A stretch of DNA of 64,000 bases, from assembly GCF_030519355.1 (NCBI RefSeq), contig NZ_JAUMKC010000001.1:434001-498000 (forward strand). Reading direction: 5' to 3'. Of this stretch, positions 26,090 to 35,560 are shown one piece after another (the first letter of the stretch is position 1; every line of letters starts with the position of its first letter). The position numbers were made by a program, and so were the translations under genes. The notes beneath the pieces were generated by a model. It was not told where the DNA came from. It saw nothing but the letters and a program-made list of their open reading frames with translations, and did not search any database. The DNA is from Mucilaginibacter sp. L3T2-6. Its GTDB lineage: Bacteria > Bacteroidota > Bacteroidia > Sphingobacteriales > Sphingobacteriaceae.

Positions 26090-26786
26090 ACTCCGCGTAA
26101 GCAATAGTAGCAATACTCAATTTCAACCCTTCAATTTCAAGCAGTTTTGCACCACAGGCTTCGAGCGTTGACCCGGTGGTAACAACGTCATCTACCAGTA
26201 AGATATGCTTGTTTTCCAATCTTTCGGGATTTTTGACAGTGAATACTTCCTGCATATTCTGAAATCGCGCGAACCTTGATTTGCGGGTTTGTGTTTCGGT
26301 AGCCTTTATGCGCACCAGGTTGTCAAGTTCAACCACACCATTTAACTTTGCTGCCAGCCCCCCGGCAAAACAGGCGCTTTGGTTATAGCCGCGCCTTTGC
26401 ATCCGTTTTTTATGGAGTGGGACGGGAATAATATAATCTATTGCTTTAAAAATGTCATTTTGTACGAGCTGATCACCGGCCATATTCCCGGCAAGGTTAC
26501 CTACCCGCTGCTGTCCGTTATATTTCAGTTCATGCATCAGGTTTTGCACCTTGCCGCCTTTGGTGAAATAGAAAAGCGCATAAGCGGCCTCAACCTTTAT
26601 TTTGCCCCAAAATTGGCGTGCCACAATATTATCTGGCTGCTGGTGAAAATTGGTATATGGTAAATTGAAGCGGCAACCGGCACACAGTAAATCTTCGCCG
26701 GTTACCAATGTCTCGCGGCAGGCCACGCATAGCTCTGGAAATAGCAGCGAGACAAAATCGGCGAGATAGGTTTTTTGCAAATTCAC
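26088..26786 (-). CDS. ComF family phosphoribosyltransferase-like protein
   Basis: A 232-residue protein with an N-terminal zinc-ribbon-like part (CVACRETL and CAGCRFNL) and a C-terminal phosphoribosyltransferase fold with the PRPP loop ILLVDDVVTTGSTLEACG. In naturally competent bacteria ComF helps DNA uptake or processing at the inner side of the membrane. Whether this organism is competent cannot be told. Both flanks carry the GCACATC-type repeat. The gene ends inside the repeat arm at 26088. Confidence 0.88.
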   Translation of the reverse strand: MNLQKTYLADFVSLLFPELCVACRETLVTGEDLLCAGCRFNLPYTNFHQQPDNIVARQFWGKIKVEAAYALFYFTKGGKVQNLMHELKYNGQQRVGNLAGNMAGDQLVQNDIFKAIDYIIPVPLHKKRMQRRGYNQSACFAGGLAAKLNGVVELDNLVRIKATETQTRKSRFARFQNMQEVFTVKNPERLENKHILLVDDVVTTGSTLEACGAKLLEIEGLKLSIATIAYAE

Positions 26787-26814
26787 GCTATTAAATTACG
26801 AAATCAAATAATTA

Positions 26815-26850
26815 TTCGCACACCGGCACATTTGCATATCCGCACATCAA
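26815..26850. repeat. Single arm of the GCACATC-type repeat
   Basis: TTCGCACACCGGCACATT followed by TGCATATCCGCACATCAA, similar to the arm at 26063-26086. It lies between rlmN and comF. Confidence 0.5.
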
Positions 26851-27899
26851 ACAGCATCCTTTATTGCCAATTGACCGCAGGCTGCATCTATATCCTTACC
26901 GCGGCTGCGGCGTAGATGAACATTAACGCCGTGCTTTTTAAGGTGATTGGCAAAGGCCCCCACCTTGTCCTCGCCGGCATTAATAAAGGCAGCCATTGAG
27001 ATTGGGTTATATTCTATAATATTCACCTTGCAGGGCAGGTGCTTACAAAACTGCGCCAATTCCTCTGCATCCTGGATATTATCATTAAAGCCATCAAAGA
27101 TGATATACTCATAGGTTACCGGGTTCTTGGTTTTGGCGTAATAATATTTTAAAGCTTCCGACAGCGCCTTTAGTGAATTTTGCTCGTTTATCGGCATAAT
27201 GGTGTCGCGCTTTTGATCGTTAGCGGCATGCAGTGAAAGAGCGAGATTAAACTTTACGTTATCATCGCCCAATTTTTTTATCATTTTGGCGATACCTGCC
27301 GTGGACACGGTAATTCTTTTTGCCGCCATATTAAGCCCGTCTTCCGACGTAATCTTGTCTATCGAGGCCAGCACATTTTTGTAATTGAGCAATGGTTCGC
27401 CCATACCCATGTAAACAATGTTTGAAAGCGGAATGCCATAATTTTCACGTGCCTGCCGGTCTATCAGCACAACCTGGTCATAAATTTCATCAGGATTCAG
27501 ATTGCGTTTCCGCTCCATATAACCGGTTGCGCAAAACTTACAGGTAAGGCTGCAGCCAACTTGCGACGACACACAGGCGGTCATCCGTTCTGGCGTAGGA
27601 ATTAAAACACCTTCTATTAAATGAGTATCGTGTAAAATAAAAGAATTTTTTATAGTTTTATCCGCGCTATACTGTGAGTTATGAATTTTAACATTATTAA
27701 TGATGAAATTCTCGTCCAGCCTGGCCCTTAGTTCTTTAGAAACATTACTCATCTCGTCGAAAGAAAAGCATGATTTTTTCCAAAGCCACTCGTATACCTG
27801 TTTTGCTCTGAAGCTTTTTTCGCCCATTTGGGTAAAATGCAATTGCAATTCAGGCAAAGTCAGGCTACGGATATCTATTTTTTTCCTTGTATCGGTCAC
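26847..27899 (-). CDS. rlmN: 23S rRNA (adenine2503-C2) methyltransferase RlmN
   Basis: A radical SAM enzyme of 350 residues that methylates A2503 of 23S rRNA and A37 of some tRNAs. The iron-sulphur motif is CSLTCKFCATGY, the acceptor Cys lies in AACGQLAI near the end, and YMGMGEPLLNY is the SAM-binding block. The start is taken as GTG at 27899 (VTDTRKKIDIR), because the longer frame from TTG at 27914 overlaps a TACCTTTG promoter box. The protein is complete. Confidence 0.94.
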   Translation of the reverse strand: MTDTRKKIDIRSLTLPELQLHFTQMGEKSFRAKQVYEWLWKKSCFSFDEMSNVSKELRARLDENFIINNVKIHNSQYSADKTIKNSFILHDTHLIEGVLIPTPERMTACVSSQVGCSLTCKFCATGYMERKRNLNPDEIYDQVVLIDRQARENYGIPLSNIVYMGMGEPLLNYKNVLASIDKITSEDGLNMAAKRITVSTAGIAKMIKKLGDDNVKFNLALSLHAANDQKRDTIMPINEQNSLKALSEALKYYYAKTKNPVTYEYIIFDGFNDNIQDAEELAQFCKHLPCKVNIIEYNPISMAAFINAGEDKVGAFANHLKKHGVNVHLRRSRGKDIDAACGQLAIKDAV

Positions 27900-27903
27900 G
27901 GTA

Positions 27904-27911
27904 CAAAGGTA
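27904..27911 (-). promoter_or_regulatory. Bacteroidete -7 box TACCTTTG
   Basis: An exact TAnnTTTG match on the minus strand with 4 bases to the GTG start of rlmN. A TCTTTG further upstream may be the -33 element. Confidence 0.6.
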
Positions 27912-28026
27912 CAAAATAAAAAAACTATCTTTTTTTCAAAGACATTCTTTTATATTTAAAACAATAACTTAAAGTTAATGTATTTTACTTGTTGGATTTG
28001 TCACGGGAAGTGTTACTGATACTTAA

Positions 28027-29202
28027 ATGAAAAGTTTTAAAGCCGATTACGTTTATCCTGTTTGTGCCGATCCAATTAAAAATGGAATTGTTACCGTTGA
28101 TGACAATGGGAAGATAACCGCTGTTGTTGACCCCGCAACGCTAACTGAGCCGCCCGATACGCCTGTGGAACAGGTGAGTGGTATTATTTGCCCGGGCTTT
28201 GTAAATGCCCATTGCCACCTTGAACTTTCTCATCTTAAAGAAAAGTTGAGACAACGGGCCGGCCTGGTCAATTTTATTATAGATGTTCAGGCACTGCGGG
28301 GCGCAGACAGCGCCCTGGTTCTGGATGCCATTGAACAGGCCGACGCCGAAATGTACGAAAACGGTATTGTAGCCGTAGGCGACATTTCGAACACCAATGT
28401 CACAATCGATAAAAAAAGAAATAGTAAACTATACTACCATACCTTTATCGAAACCTTTGGCTTTTTACCCGGCCGTGCAAACGAGGTGTTTGAGAACGCC
28501 CTCGCGCTAATGAATGAGTTTAAGCCTTTGCCATGCTCTGTTACCCCGCATGCGCCGTATTCCGTATCGAAGGAATTGTTTAAACTTCTGCAAAAACATT
28601 CTGAAACCGGCCATAATCTTATTAGCATTCATAACCAGGAATGCGAGGACGAAAATAAATTTTACAGGTATAAGCAGGGCACCTTTAACGATTTATATGC
28701 CCATTTTGGGTTAGATATAACGCACTTCAAGCCGCAGGCACGTAATTCGATACAATCCATACTGCCCTTGCTTACAAACAAGCAACAAATTTTACTGGTA
28801 CACAATACATGTACAAATTTGAAAGACATTTACTTTATCAAACGTTTCGACAAAAAGATAAATTTCTGTTTTTGCCCTAATGCTAACCTTTATATTGAGG
28901 GAAGGCTACCCAAGATAGAGCTGTTCATTGGTCAGGGTTATAATATTACCCTCGGTACTGATAGTCTTGCATCCAACAATAAGTTGTGTATTTTAAACGA
29001 AATGCGTTCGATACAGGAGAAGTTTCCGGTAATAAGCACACAGCAGCTTATTGAGTGGGGGACACTGAACGGGGCAAGATATTTCGGTATTGATAACGAA
29101 AAAGGCTCGATAGAGGTTGGAAAAACTCCCGGACTTAACCTCATAACCGGTCTTGATGGATGGAAAATAACACCGGAAACGAAAGTAAAGCGATTGTTTT
29201 AA
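28027..29202 (+). CDS. Amidohydrolase family protein (aminohydrolase type)
   Basis: A 391-residue metal-dependent hydrolase of the cytosine/adenosine/chlorohydrolase group. Metal ligands are visible in VNAHCHLELSHL, SVTPHAPYSVSKEL and LVHNTCTNL, with TLGTDSLASNN holding the catalytic Asp. The N-terminal and C-terminal small beta domains are present. Such enzymes deaminate or dechlorinate purines, pyrimidines or related compounds. The substrate is not evident. In bacteroidetes this gene commonly stands alone as here. It is divergent from rlmN. Confidence 0.8.
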   Translation: MKSFKADYVYPVCADPIKNGIVTVDDNGKITAVVDPATLTEPPDTPVEQVSGIICPGFVNAHCHLELSHLKEKLRQRAGLVNFIIDVQALRGADSALVLDAIEQADAEMYENGIVAVGDISNTNVTIDKKRNSKLYYHTFIETFGFLPGRANEVFENALALMNEFKPLPCSVTPHAPYSVSKELFKLLQKHSETGHNLISIHNQECEDENKFYRYKQGTFNDLYAHFGLDITHFKPQARNSIQSILPLLTNKQQILLVHNTCTNLKDIYFIKRFDKKINFCFCPNANLYIEGRLPKIELFIGQGYNITLGTDSLASNNKLCILNEMRSIQEKFPVISTQQLIEWGTLNGARYFGIDNEKGSIEVGKTPGLNLITGLDGWKITPETKVKRLF

Positions 29203-29210
29203 CGTTGAAA

Positions 29211-29292
29211 GGTGTAACGTTGCGGTGTTACCAATAGCATAAACAGCATGACTAAGAATTCGCAAACTTTCTTAACATTGCAGCGTTTCACC
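29211..29292. repeat. Imperfect palindrome before the acylphosphatase gene
   Basis: GGTGTAACGTTGCGGTGTTA (29211-29230) pairs with TAACATTGCAGCGTTTCACC (29273-29292) at 16 of 20 positions. It fills almost the whole gap and could act as a terminator or as a dispersed repeat. Confidence 0.5.
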
Positions 29293-29303
29293 ATTTTAAC
29301 CAA

Positions 29304-29579
29304 ATGACAACCCATCTCAAAATCACCATAAAAGGCAGAGTACAGGGCGTCTTCTACCGTGCATCTACTAAGGCTGTTGCAGACCAGCTTGGTGTTAAAG
29401 GAATTGTAAAAAACCTGCCTGATGGCGATGTTTTTATCGAAGCCGAGGGCGACAAAATGTCGCTTGGAATGTTTTTGGACTGGTGCCGTGAAGGGCCCGA
29501 AAATGCGGAGGTTACTTCTGTTGAAACTAATGAAGGCGAATTGAAAAACTATCGTAATTTTGAAGTGATTAAAAGATAG
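29304..29579 (+). CDS. Acylphosphatase
   Basis: A 91-residue protein matching the family over its full length: IKGRVQGVFYRASTKAVAD holds the catalytic Arg, and KNLPDGDVFIEAEGD holds the catalytic Asn. The enzyme hydrolyses acyl phosphates such as carbamoyl phosphate or 1,3-bisphosphoglycerate. It is cytoplasmic. It is followed by the flippase gene at 44 bases, but no functional link is known. Confidence 0.92.
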   Translation: MTTHLKITIKGRVQGVFYRASTKAVADQLGVKGIVKNLPDGDVFIEAEGDKMSLGMFLDWCREGPENAEVTSVETNEGELKNYRNFEVIKR

Positions 29580-29623
29580 TAAGCAATCCAGGCTGATAAC
29601 ATCAAAATTCTTTAATATTACCA

Positions 29624-31108
29624 TTGTCGACCGCTAAAAAATTTGCAGGGCAAACCGCCATTTACGGATTAAGTACCATTATCCAGCGGTTAATCGGCTC
29701 TGTGCTGACGCCGCTTTACACCACAGCCTATAACCCCGGTATCTATAGTATTTTCACTACCATGTTCAGTTATGCATCAATTTTAAATGCAATACTGGCA
29801 TTTGGCATGGAAACCACTTTTTTCCGATACCTGAACAAAGTGCAGGAGAATAAACGCCAGGTTTACAACAACAGCTTCTGGGCCGTTGCGGGGCTTACTG
29901 CCGTGTTTTTTTTATGTGTCTATCCGTTTGCGCACCAAATAGCCGGCTTTATAAAATTTGGGGATACGCCTCAGTCGGAGTTCGAAAGGTACATCAGGTA
30001 TTTTGTTTGGGTATTGGTGCTTGATAATCTTTGTGTGCTTCCTTTCGCTAAACTGCGCGCCGACGGCCGGCCAATGAAATATGGCTTGGTTAAAGTTGTG
30101 AATATTGCTGTAATGCTATCATTAAACCTGATACTTATTTTCGGTGTGCCGTTTTGGATAAACCATAATTTGACAGGTGCGGATTGGATGGCAGGTTGGT
30201 ATCATCCTGGTTGGATCGGGTATGTTTTTATATCAAATATTGCTGCAAGCTTGGTTACTTTTCTGATGCTACTACCTCAGTTGATGATGGTGCAGTTTAA
30301 CTTTAACCGGGTAATATTTGGCGATATGCTGGGTTACAGCTGGCCCGTATTGATTGCAAACCTGTCATTTATTATCAACGAAAATCTTGATAAACTGCTA
30401 TTGGGCAAATTATTGCGTGACAACATTGCCAAGCATGACGTGGGAGTTTATTCAGGATGTGCAAAGTTATCTATCTTCCTCAGCATATTTGTTCAGGCGT
30501 TCCGACTGGGCGCCGAGCCTTTCTTTTTTAATCACGCAAAAAACAAAAATTCAGGGCAAACCTACGCCCGTATTATGGATTATTTTGTGATAGCCATCTG
30601 CCTGATGTTTGTCGGTATAGTAGCAAACATACAGATATTAAAGTACTATGTACCGAACCACAATTATTGGGAAGGGCTCGGCGTGGTCCCTCCGTTATTG
30701 TTCGGTTATGTTAGTCTCGGCGTGTACATGAATCTTTCTGTATGGTACAAGTTGTCTGACCAAACTAAGTACGGCTTGTATATATCGGGTATCGGCGCCA
30801 TTATTACCATTATCTTTAACGTGCTGTTTATACCAAAATACAGTTACATGGCATCAGCATGGGTATCATTTGCTGCTTACACGGCTATGATGATCATGTC
30901 GTATATATGGGGGCAAAAAAACTATCCCATCCCATATAATCTGAAAAAGAACCTGGCTTATATTATAATTTCGGTTGTATTCGTTTATTTATCTTTCTAT
31001 GTATTTAAACGTAATATATTTGCAGGGAACCTGCTGTTTATACTATTTATAGCCGGCGCTTATTTAAAAGAAGGAAAAGAATTAAAAGCTATTTTTAACA
31101 GGCGATGA
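29624..31108 (+). CDS. Polysaccharide flippase (MOP/Wzx-like)
   Basis: A 494-residue membrane protein with about 14 helices. The start, [20 protein letters not shown], is typical of oligosaccharide flippases in this phylum. It should move lipid-linked sugars across the inner membrane. The start is TTG at 29624. The next in-frame candidates would remove the conserved amphipathic start. The stop overlaps the dut ATG (ATGA), so the two genes are coupled. Confidence 0.85.
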   Translation: MSTAKKFAGQTAIYGLSTIIQRLIGSVLTPLYTTAYNPGIYSIFTTMFSYASILNAILAFGMETTFFRYLNKVQENKRQVYNNSFWAVAGLTAVFFLCVYPFAHQIAGFIKFGDTPQSEFERYIRYFVWVLVLDNLCVLPFAKLRADGRPMKYGLVKVVNIAVMLSLNLILIFGVPFWINHNLTGADWMAGWYHPGWIGYVFISNIAASLVTFLMLLPQLMMVQFNFNRVIFGDMLGYSWPVLIANLSFIINENLDKLLLGKLLRDNIAKHDVGVYSGCAKLSIFLSIFVQAFRLGAEPFFFNHAKNKNSGQTYARIMDYFVIAICLMFVGIVANIQILKYYVPNHNYWEGLGVVPPLLFGYVSLGVYMNLSVWYKLSDQTKYGLYISGIGAIITIIFNVLFIPKYSYMASAWVSFAAYTAMMIMSYIWGQKNYPIPYNLKKNLAYIIISVVFVYLSFYVFKRNIFAGNLLFILFIAGAYLKEGKELKAIFNRR

Positions 31109-31539
31109 ATATCAGGATTATTAATAAATCGAAAAATAGCTTACCCGCATACGAAACAGTTCACGCAGCCGGGATGGATCTTCGCGCTGACCTTTCCGAA
31201 GCCATTAAGCTTAAACCAATGGAGCGCAGATTAGTCTCAACTGGGTTGTTTATTGAATTGCCTGAAGGATTTGAGGCACAGATACGCCCCCGCAGTGGTT
31301 TGGCGTTTAAGCATGGCATAGGTATAGTTAATTCACCCGGAACCATAGATGCCGATTACCGCGGTGAAATTAAAGTGTTGCTGATAAATTATTCTGACCA
31401 GGATTTCGAAATAAATACCGGCGACAGGATAGCCCAGATGGTAGTGGCTCGCCACGAAAGGGTGGTATGGCAAGAGGCCGAAGAGTTGAACGAAACTGTG
31501 AGAGGCGCTGGCGGATACGGGCATACAGGGCATAAGTAG
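31105..31539 (+). CDS. dut: dUTP diphosphatase
   Basis: A 144-residue trimeric dUTPase with all five motifs: [45 protein letters not shown] and [10 protein letters not shown]. It keeps dUTP low and provides dUMP for thymidylate synthesis. It is coupled to the flippase gene by a 4-base overlap, a neighbour pair I recall from other Sphingobacteriaceae. Complete. Confidence 0.96.
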   Translation: MNIRIINKSKNSLPAYETVHAAGMDLRADLSEAIKLKPMERRLVSTGLFIELPEGFEAQIRPRSGLAFKHGIGIVNSPGTIDADYRGEIKVLLINYSDQDFEINTGDRIAQMVVARHERVVWQEAEELNETVRGAGGYGHTGHK

Positions 31540-31570
31540 TTAGCAGTAGCAGTGGTGAGTAGCAGTAGAT

Positions 31571-31713
31571 TCTTTGAGTCAGGATTCAGAATCTTAAAAG
31601 AATTGATAAGACAAAGGATGAAAGTTTCAGAATCAAGATATTTTAAAATAGGCAGGCGGTATACCCCCTGTGCTGCGGCTGTTTTGACCCTTGTCTTTTG
31701 TCTCTTGATTCTG
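31571..31713. repeat. Inverted repeat spanning the start of the TPR gene
   Basis: CAGAATCAAGA (31628-31638) is exactly complementary to TCTTGATTCTG (31703-31713). Flanking pieces (GAGTCAGGATTC, GATAAGACAAAGG, CCTTGTCTTTTGTCTC) belong to the same repeat type as 53110-53147. The downstream arm lies inside the coding sequence. Confidence 0.55.
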
Positions 31714-33390
31714 TCTTCGAATGGCCAGGATAAAAAAGTTATAGTAGTTGCAGGTAAGCATCTGACTCCAACTGATAGTGCTACGGTAAAGCAACTTTTC
31801 TTTTCGGCCTTACGTGAGAAAGCCATCGATAATAATAACATGGCCACCGAGTTTTTTGACCGGATCATGCAGATTGACCCTTCGAATGATGCCACGTTAT
31901 ATGAGCTTTCTATCATAAAAAAACTAAAAAAGAATTATGCCGGTGCGCAGGATTTGCTCGAAAGGGCGGTTACTGTGAATCCCGATAACGAATGGTATTG
32001 GGTTGCACTGGCAGACTGTTATGAGAAGAGCAACAGCTACGCCAAGCTGGAAAATGTATTTAATGAGCTGATAAGGCTTGATCCAGAAAAAACCGACTAT
32101 TACTATGACAAGGCAAATGCACTTTTTTATCAGGGTAAATACGATGAAGCACTGGCGGTTTACAAAAAGATTGAAGAGCAAACCGGCATAACTGACGATT
32201 TGCTGGCCAACCGGCAGAAAATTTACCTGAAACAAAATAAGATTGATTTGGCCGCCCGTCAGCTGGAGCAAATGATTGCTAATGATCCTTCCCAGATAAA
32301 GTACTACCTGTTTTTGTCGCAGCTTTACAGTTCGAATAACCAGCCTGATAAAGCGCTTAAAATTTTGCAGGACGGCGAGAAAATTAAGCCTAATAGTGGC
32401 TTGGTACATCTGGCCCTCGCCGATATTTACCGGGATAAAAAGAATATCGACGCCAGCTATAATGAGTTAAACCTTGCTTTTGCCATTCCCGATCTTGACA
32501 TTGAGCAAAAGATAAAGATTATTGGCGGATACCTGCCCCGTTTTCCGGACCCCAACGCCCGGGCCAGCGCACTTGAATTAAGTAAGCTGTTAATTACCGC
32601 ACACCCGAACGATGCCCGCGCATTTTCTATTTATGGCGATATGTTACTGCAAAATGATAAAAGTAAAGAGGCCAGGGTAATGTACCAAAAATCGGTGGCG
32701 CTGAATGCGCAGGTCTACGAGGTGCAAGAACAACTTGTGCGGCTCGATCTTGCGGATAACGACATTGCCGCTGCAATAAAGGATGGGGAAAACTCCCTGT
32801 CCCTTTTTCCGAACCAGGCCTGGATGAATTATTTGGTTGGGGTGGCCTGGTTGCAAAAAAAAGACTACCACAAAGCGTTGGATTACATAAAAAATGCAAC
32901 TTCACTGGAACTTCAGGATAAGGATCTACTTTCGCAGAGTTTTTCGGCCTTGGGCGATTGTTATCACGATTTAAAGGATAACAAAAGTTCGGACGAGGCT
33001 TATGATAAGGCCCTGACCTATAATCCGGATAATGCATTCACGCTGAATAATTATTCCTATTATCTGTCCTTAAGAGGTGAAGCCTTGGAGAAGGCAGCAA
33101 AAATGTCGAAGCATTCGAATGAACTTCAGCCTAAGAATGCTTCATTTGAGGATACCTATGCCTGGATTTTATTCAGGCAGAAAGATTATGCAGGTGCAAA
33201 AATCTGGATTGAAAAAGCTTTAGCTGACGATAAGGACAAAACTGCCACCAAAATGGAACATTATGGGGATATTTTGTTTTATTTAGGGAACGTGGACAGT
33301 GCAGTTGATTACTGGAAAAAAGCTAAGGATGCCGGCGGCAAGTCGCCGTTTTTGGAACAAAAGATAAATGAGAGAAAGTATATTGAATAA
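31618..33390 (+). CDS. Exported TPR-repeat protein
   Basis: A 590-residue protein of tandem tetratricopeptide repeats, about ten or more from residue 50 to the end, such as YEKSNSYAKLENVFNELIRL and AKMSKHSNELQPKNASFEDT. The start at 31618 gives a basic leader and a hydrophobic core (AAAVLTLVFCLLILSS) ending near GQDKK, so it is probably exported. The longer frame from 31552 reads through a repeat element and was rejected. It overlaps the DUF4292 gene by 23 bases and heads an envelope gene run. The TPR fold suggests a scaffold in an envelope complex. The partner is unknown. Confidence 0.8.
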   Translation: MKVSESRYFKIGRRYTPCAAAVLTLVFCLLILSSNGQDKKVIVVAGKHLTPTDSATVKQLFFSALREKAIDNNNMATEFFDRIMQIDPSNDATLYELSIIKKLKKNYAGAQDLLERAVTVNPDNEWYWVALADCYEKSNSYAKLENVFNELIRLDPEKTDYYYDKANALFYQGKYDEALAVYKKIEEQTGITDDLLANRQKIYLKQNKIDLAARQLEQMIANDPSQIKYYLFLSQLYSSNNQPDKALKILQDGEKIKPNSGLVHLALADIYRDKKNIDASYNELNLAFAIPDLDIEQKIKIIGGYLPRFPDPNARASALELSKLLITAHPNDARAFSIYGDMLLQNDKSKEARVMYQKSVALNAQVYEVQEQLVRLDLADNDIAAAIKDGENSLSLFPNQAWMNYLVGVAWLQKKDYHKALDYIKNATSLELQDKDLLSQSFSALGDCYHDLKDNKSSDEAYDKALTYNPDNAFTLNNYSYYLSLRGEALEKAAKMSKHSNELQPKNASFEDTYAWILFRQKDYAGAKIWIEKALADDKDKTATKMEHYGDILFYLGNVDSAVDYWKKAKDAGGKSPFLEQKINERKYIE

Positions 33391-34192
33391 CGGATTAGCT
33401 ATCCGCTCTTCTGTCAAATTAATAGCATTATGCTGCTTGTTGCTGGTTTTTAGCTGTAAAAGCAAAAAGCAGATATTGGTAAACAGGGTTGCAAAAGATA
33501 CCGTTTCAAACGCCAACGCTGTAAATACAAAAACCGCCCGGCTAGCGGCGATACGGGCTGCTCAAACAAATTTCAATACGTTCTCTGGCAAGGCAAAAAC
33601 CAGGCTGGACATAAACGGCAATAGTAACGATGTAACGCTGAACATAAGGATACAGCGTGATAAAAAAATTTGGGTATCTGTTACTGCGATTGCCGGTATT
33701 GAAGTAGCCCGCGCTATGATTACGCCTGACAGCTTGCTGCTGATAAATAAGCTGCAAAGCGTTTACCTGCGCAAACCTTTTAATTATGTAAATAAATATG
33801 CGGGCAAGCAGGTAAATTACAAAACGTTGGAATCGGTGATGATGGGTAATGCGATACCGGAATTGCTTACGGAAGATGCTGAATTTAATTCAGCCAATGG
33901 CAATATCACGTTAACCGGCAGTTTGAACGAGATGGTTTTTAAATTGATTCTTGGTCCGGATCTAAAGGTTACTCAAACAAATTTAAGCAACCAGGCTGCC
34001 GGTCAGTCGCTGCAGGTTACCAACAGCGCGTTCATACAGGCAACGAACCGGGTTACGCCATCGCAAATAGATATCAACTCATCAGTAAAAGATAAAAAAA
34101 TGCAGGTTAATTTGCATTTTATAAAAATAGACTTTGATCTGCCGCTGGAATTTCCATTCAACATTCCATCGCGGTACACACCGGCAGATTAA
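33368..34192 (+). CDS. DUF4292 lipoprotein
   Basis: A 274-residue lipoprotein with signal MRESILNNGLAIRSSVK and lipobox LLLVFSCKSKK. The rest matches DUF4292, a bacteroidete family with a LolA/LolB-like beta fold (FNTFSGKAKTRLDINGN, VTLNIRIQRDKKIWVSV). A role in carrying or anchoring lipoproteins at the outer membrane has been suggested by fold only. It overlaps the TPR gene by 23 bases and is followed at 14 bases by the EnvC-like gene, a conserved order in this phylum. Confidence 0.82.
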   Translation: MRESILNNGLAIRSSVKLIALCCLLLVFSCKSKKQILVNRVAKDTVSNANAVNTKTARLAAIRAAQTNFNTFSGKAKTRLDINGNSNDVTLNIRIQRDKKIWVSVTAIAGIEVARAMITPDSLLLINKLQSVYLRKPFNYVNKYAGKQVNYKTLESVMMGNAIPELLTEDAEFNSANGNITLTGSLNEMVFKLILGPDLKVTQTNLSNQAAGQSLQVTNSAFIQATNRVTPSQIDINSSVKDKKMQVNLHFIKIDFDLPLEFPFNIPSRYTPAD

Positions 34193-34206
34193 CAACGCAT
34201 TATATA

Positions 34207-35502
34207 ATGAGATATTTAAAAGCGGTTTTGATTATATTCTTTGTTTTTGCAGCATTTTCTGTGCATGCCCAAAGCAGCGCCGAACTGAAAAAGCAAAAAG
34301 AAGCACTAACCAAACAGTTGGATCAGCTTAATAACGAATACCGGGAAACTGCCAGCAATAAGAAGGCGACTTTAAAACAGCTTAACCTTTTGAAGCAGCA
34401 AATTAGCATACGTGAGCAAAAAATAGCGACTATTAATTCGGAGGTGCGTAACCTGGATAATCAGATATCAGAAAGCAACAACTTTGTGCGCAACCTGCAA
34501 GGGCAGCTCGATCAGTTGAAAAAGGAATATGCCGCTATGATTCTGTTTACTTATCACAACCAGAGCGCATATAATAAATTGATGTTTATTTTCGCTGCGA
34601 AAGACTTTAACCAAGCTTACAGGCGTTTAAAGTATTTACAGCAGATAGGAACGTACCGTGAACGCCAGGCAAACTATATTAAAGAAACTCAGACGGAGTT
34701 ACACGTCAAGATAAATGAGCTTGACAAGAACAAAAAGGAAAAAAATAGCCTGCTGATCGACCAGGAAAAGGAAAAGAAGACGCTTGGCGATGAGAAGAAG
34801 ACCCAAACACAGGTAGTTGCCAACCTTTCGCAGCACGAGGGGGAGCTAAAAAAACAACAACAAGAGGTACAGCGAAAGATACTAAGGACCAATCGTGAGA
34901 TTTCAGCTGCAATCCGCCGTGAAATCGAGGAGGCGAGGCGAAGGGCCGAGGAAGAAGCCAAACGCGCCGCTGCCGCAGCGGCAGCAAAAGCTAAGGCCGA
35001 GAACAGGGAAGCGCCTGCACCTAAAACAAGGACGATAACCAAAAGGTCGTCGGATAACGAGGTGCTGAATGCTACCCCGGAAGCCGCCAGGTTATCCAAT
35101 GAATTTTTGGACAACAGGGGCTCGCTGCCATGGCCGGTTACAAACGGCAGCCTGAAACAAGGGTTTGGTACTTATTACGACGAAACCGGTATAAAGAATG
35201 AAAGCAATGGCTGGTATATAAAGACCAACCCGGGGTCGTCCGTCAGGGCGGTTTTCCAGGGCGAAGTTTCAAGTATTGTGAACATAAGCGGTACCTGGCT
35301 GGTGGTTATTAAACATGGCGAGTATTTTACCGCTTATGCTAACTTAAAGTCGTACACGGTGCGCGAAGGACAAAAAGTGAGCACCAAGCAATCGATAGGT
35401 ACGGTTGCTACCGATCCAGCAACCGGCGAGGCCGTGGTAGAGTTTGATTTGTATAAAGGGCGTACACCGGTTAACCCTAAAATCTGGCTTTCAGGAAATT
35501 AG
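34207..35502 (+). CDS. EnvC-like murein hydrolase activator, degenerate LytM
   Basis: A 431-residue periplasmic protein. A signal peptide (to about residue 21, VHAQ) is followed by long coiled coils (residues 22-170 and 190-265, rich in Lys/Gln/Glu/Ala) and a C-terminal LytM/M23 domain from residue 300. The usual zinc ligands are missing: the first His-x-Asp area reads ESNGWYIKT and the HxH motif reads VEFDLYK. Like E. coli EnvC, it should activate a cell-wall amidase at the division site rather than cut peptidoglycan itself. It sits in the TPR-DUF4292 run. Confidence 0.88.
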   Translation: MRYLKAVLIIFFVFAAFSVHAQSSAELKKQKEALTKQLDQLNNEYRETASNKKATLKQLNLLKQQISIREQKIATINSEVRNLDNQISESNNFVRNLQGQLDQLKKEYAAMILFTYHNQSAYNKLMFIFAAKDFNQAYRRLKYLQQIGTYRERQANYIKETQTELHVKINELDKNKKEKNSLLIDQEKEKKTLGDEKKTQTQVVANLSQHEGELKKQQQEVQRKILRTNREISAAIRREIEEARRRAEEEAKRAAAAAAAKAKAENREAPAPKTRTITKRSSDNEVLNATPEAARLSNEFLDNRGSLPWPVTNGSLKQGFGTYYDETGIKNESNGWYIKTNPGSSVRAVFQGEVSSIVNISGTWLVVIKHGEYFTAYANLKSYTVREGQKVSTKQSIGTVATDPATGEAVVEFDLYKGRTPVNPKIWLSGN

Positions 35503-35529
35503 TTTGAATATTATAAATTTAAAATTGCC

Positions 35530-35537
35530 TATATTTG
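35530..35537 (+). promoter_or_regulatory. Bacteroidete -7 box TATATTTG
   Basis: An exact TAnnTTTG match 23 bases before the ATG at 35561, with TTG at 35504-35506 as a possible -33 element. It places the tatA start at 35561. Confidence 0.55.
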
Positions 35538-35560
35538 CAGGCTATATTAAAATCATCCGT

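Noticed and set aside
31552..31617. Upstream extension of the TPR protein
   Set aside because: The added residues come from a repeat element and would bury the signal peptide.
34689..35114. Ser/Ala-rich frame opposite the EnvC-like gene
   Set aside because: Its low-complexity composition mirrors the coiled-coil codons on the other strand.
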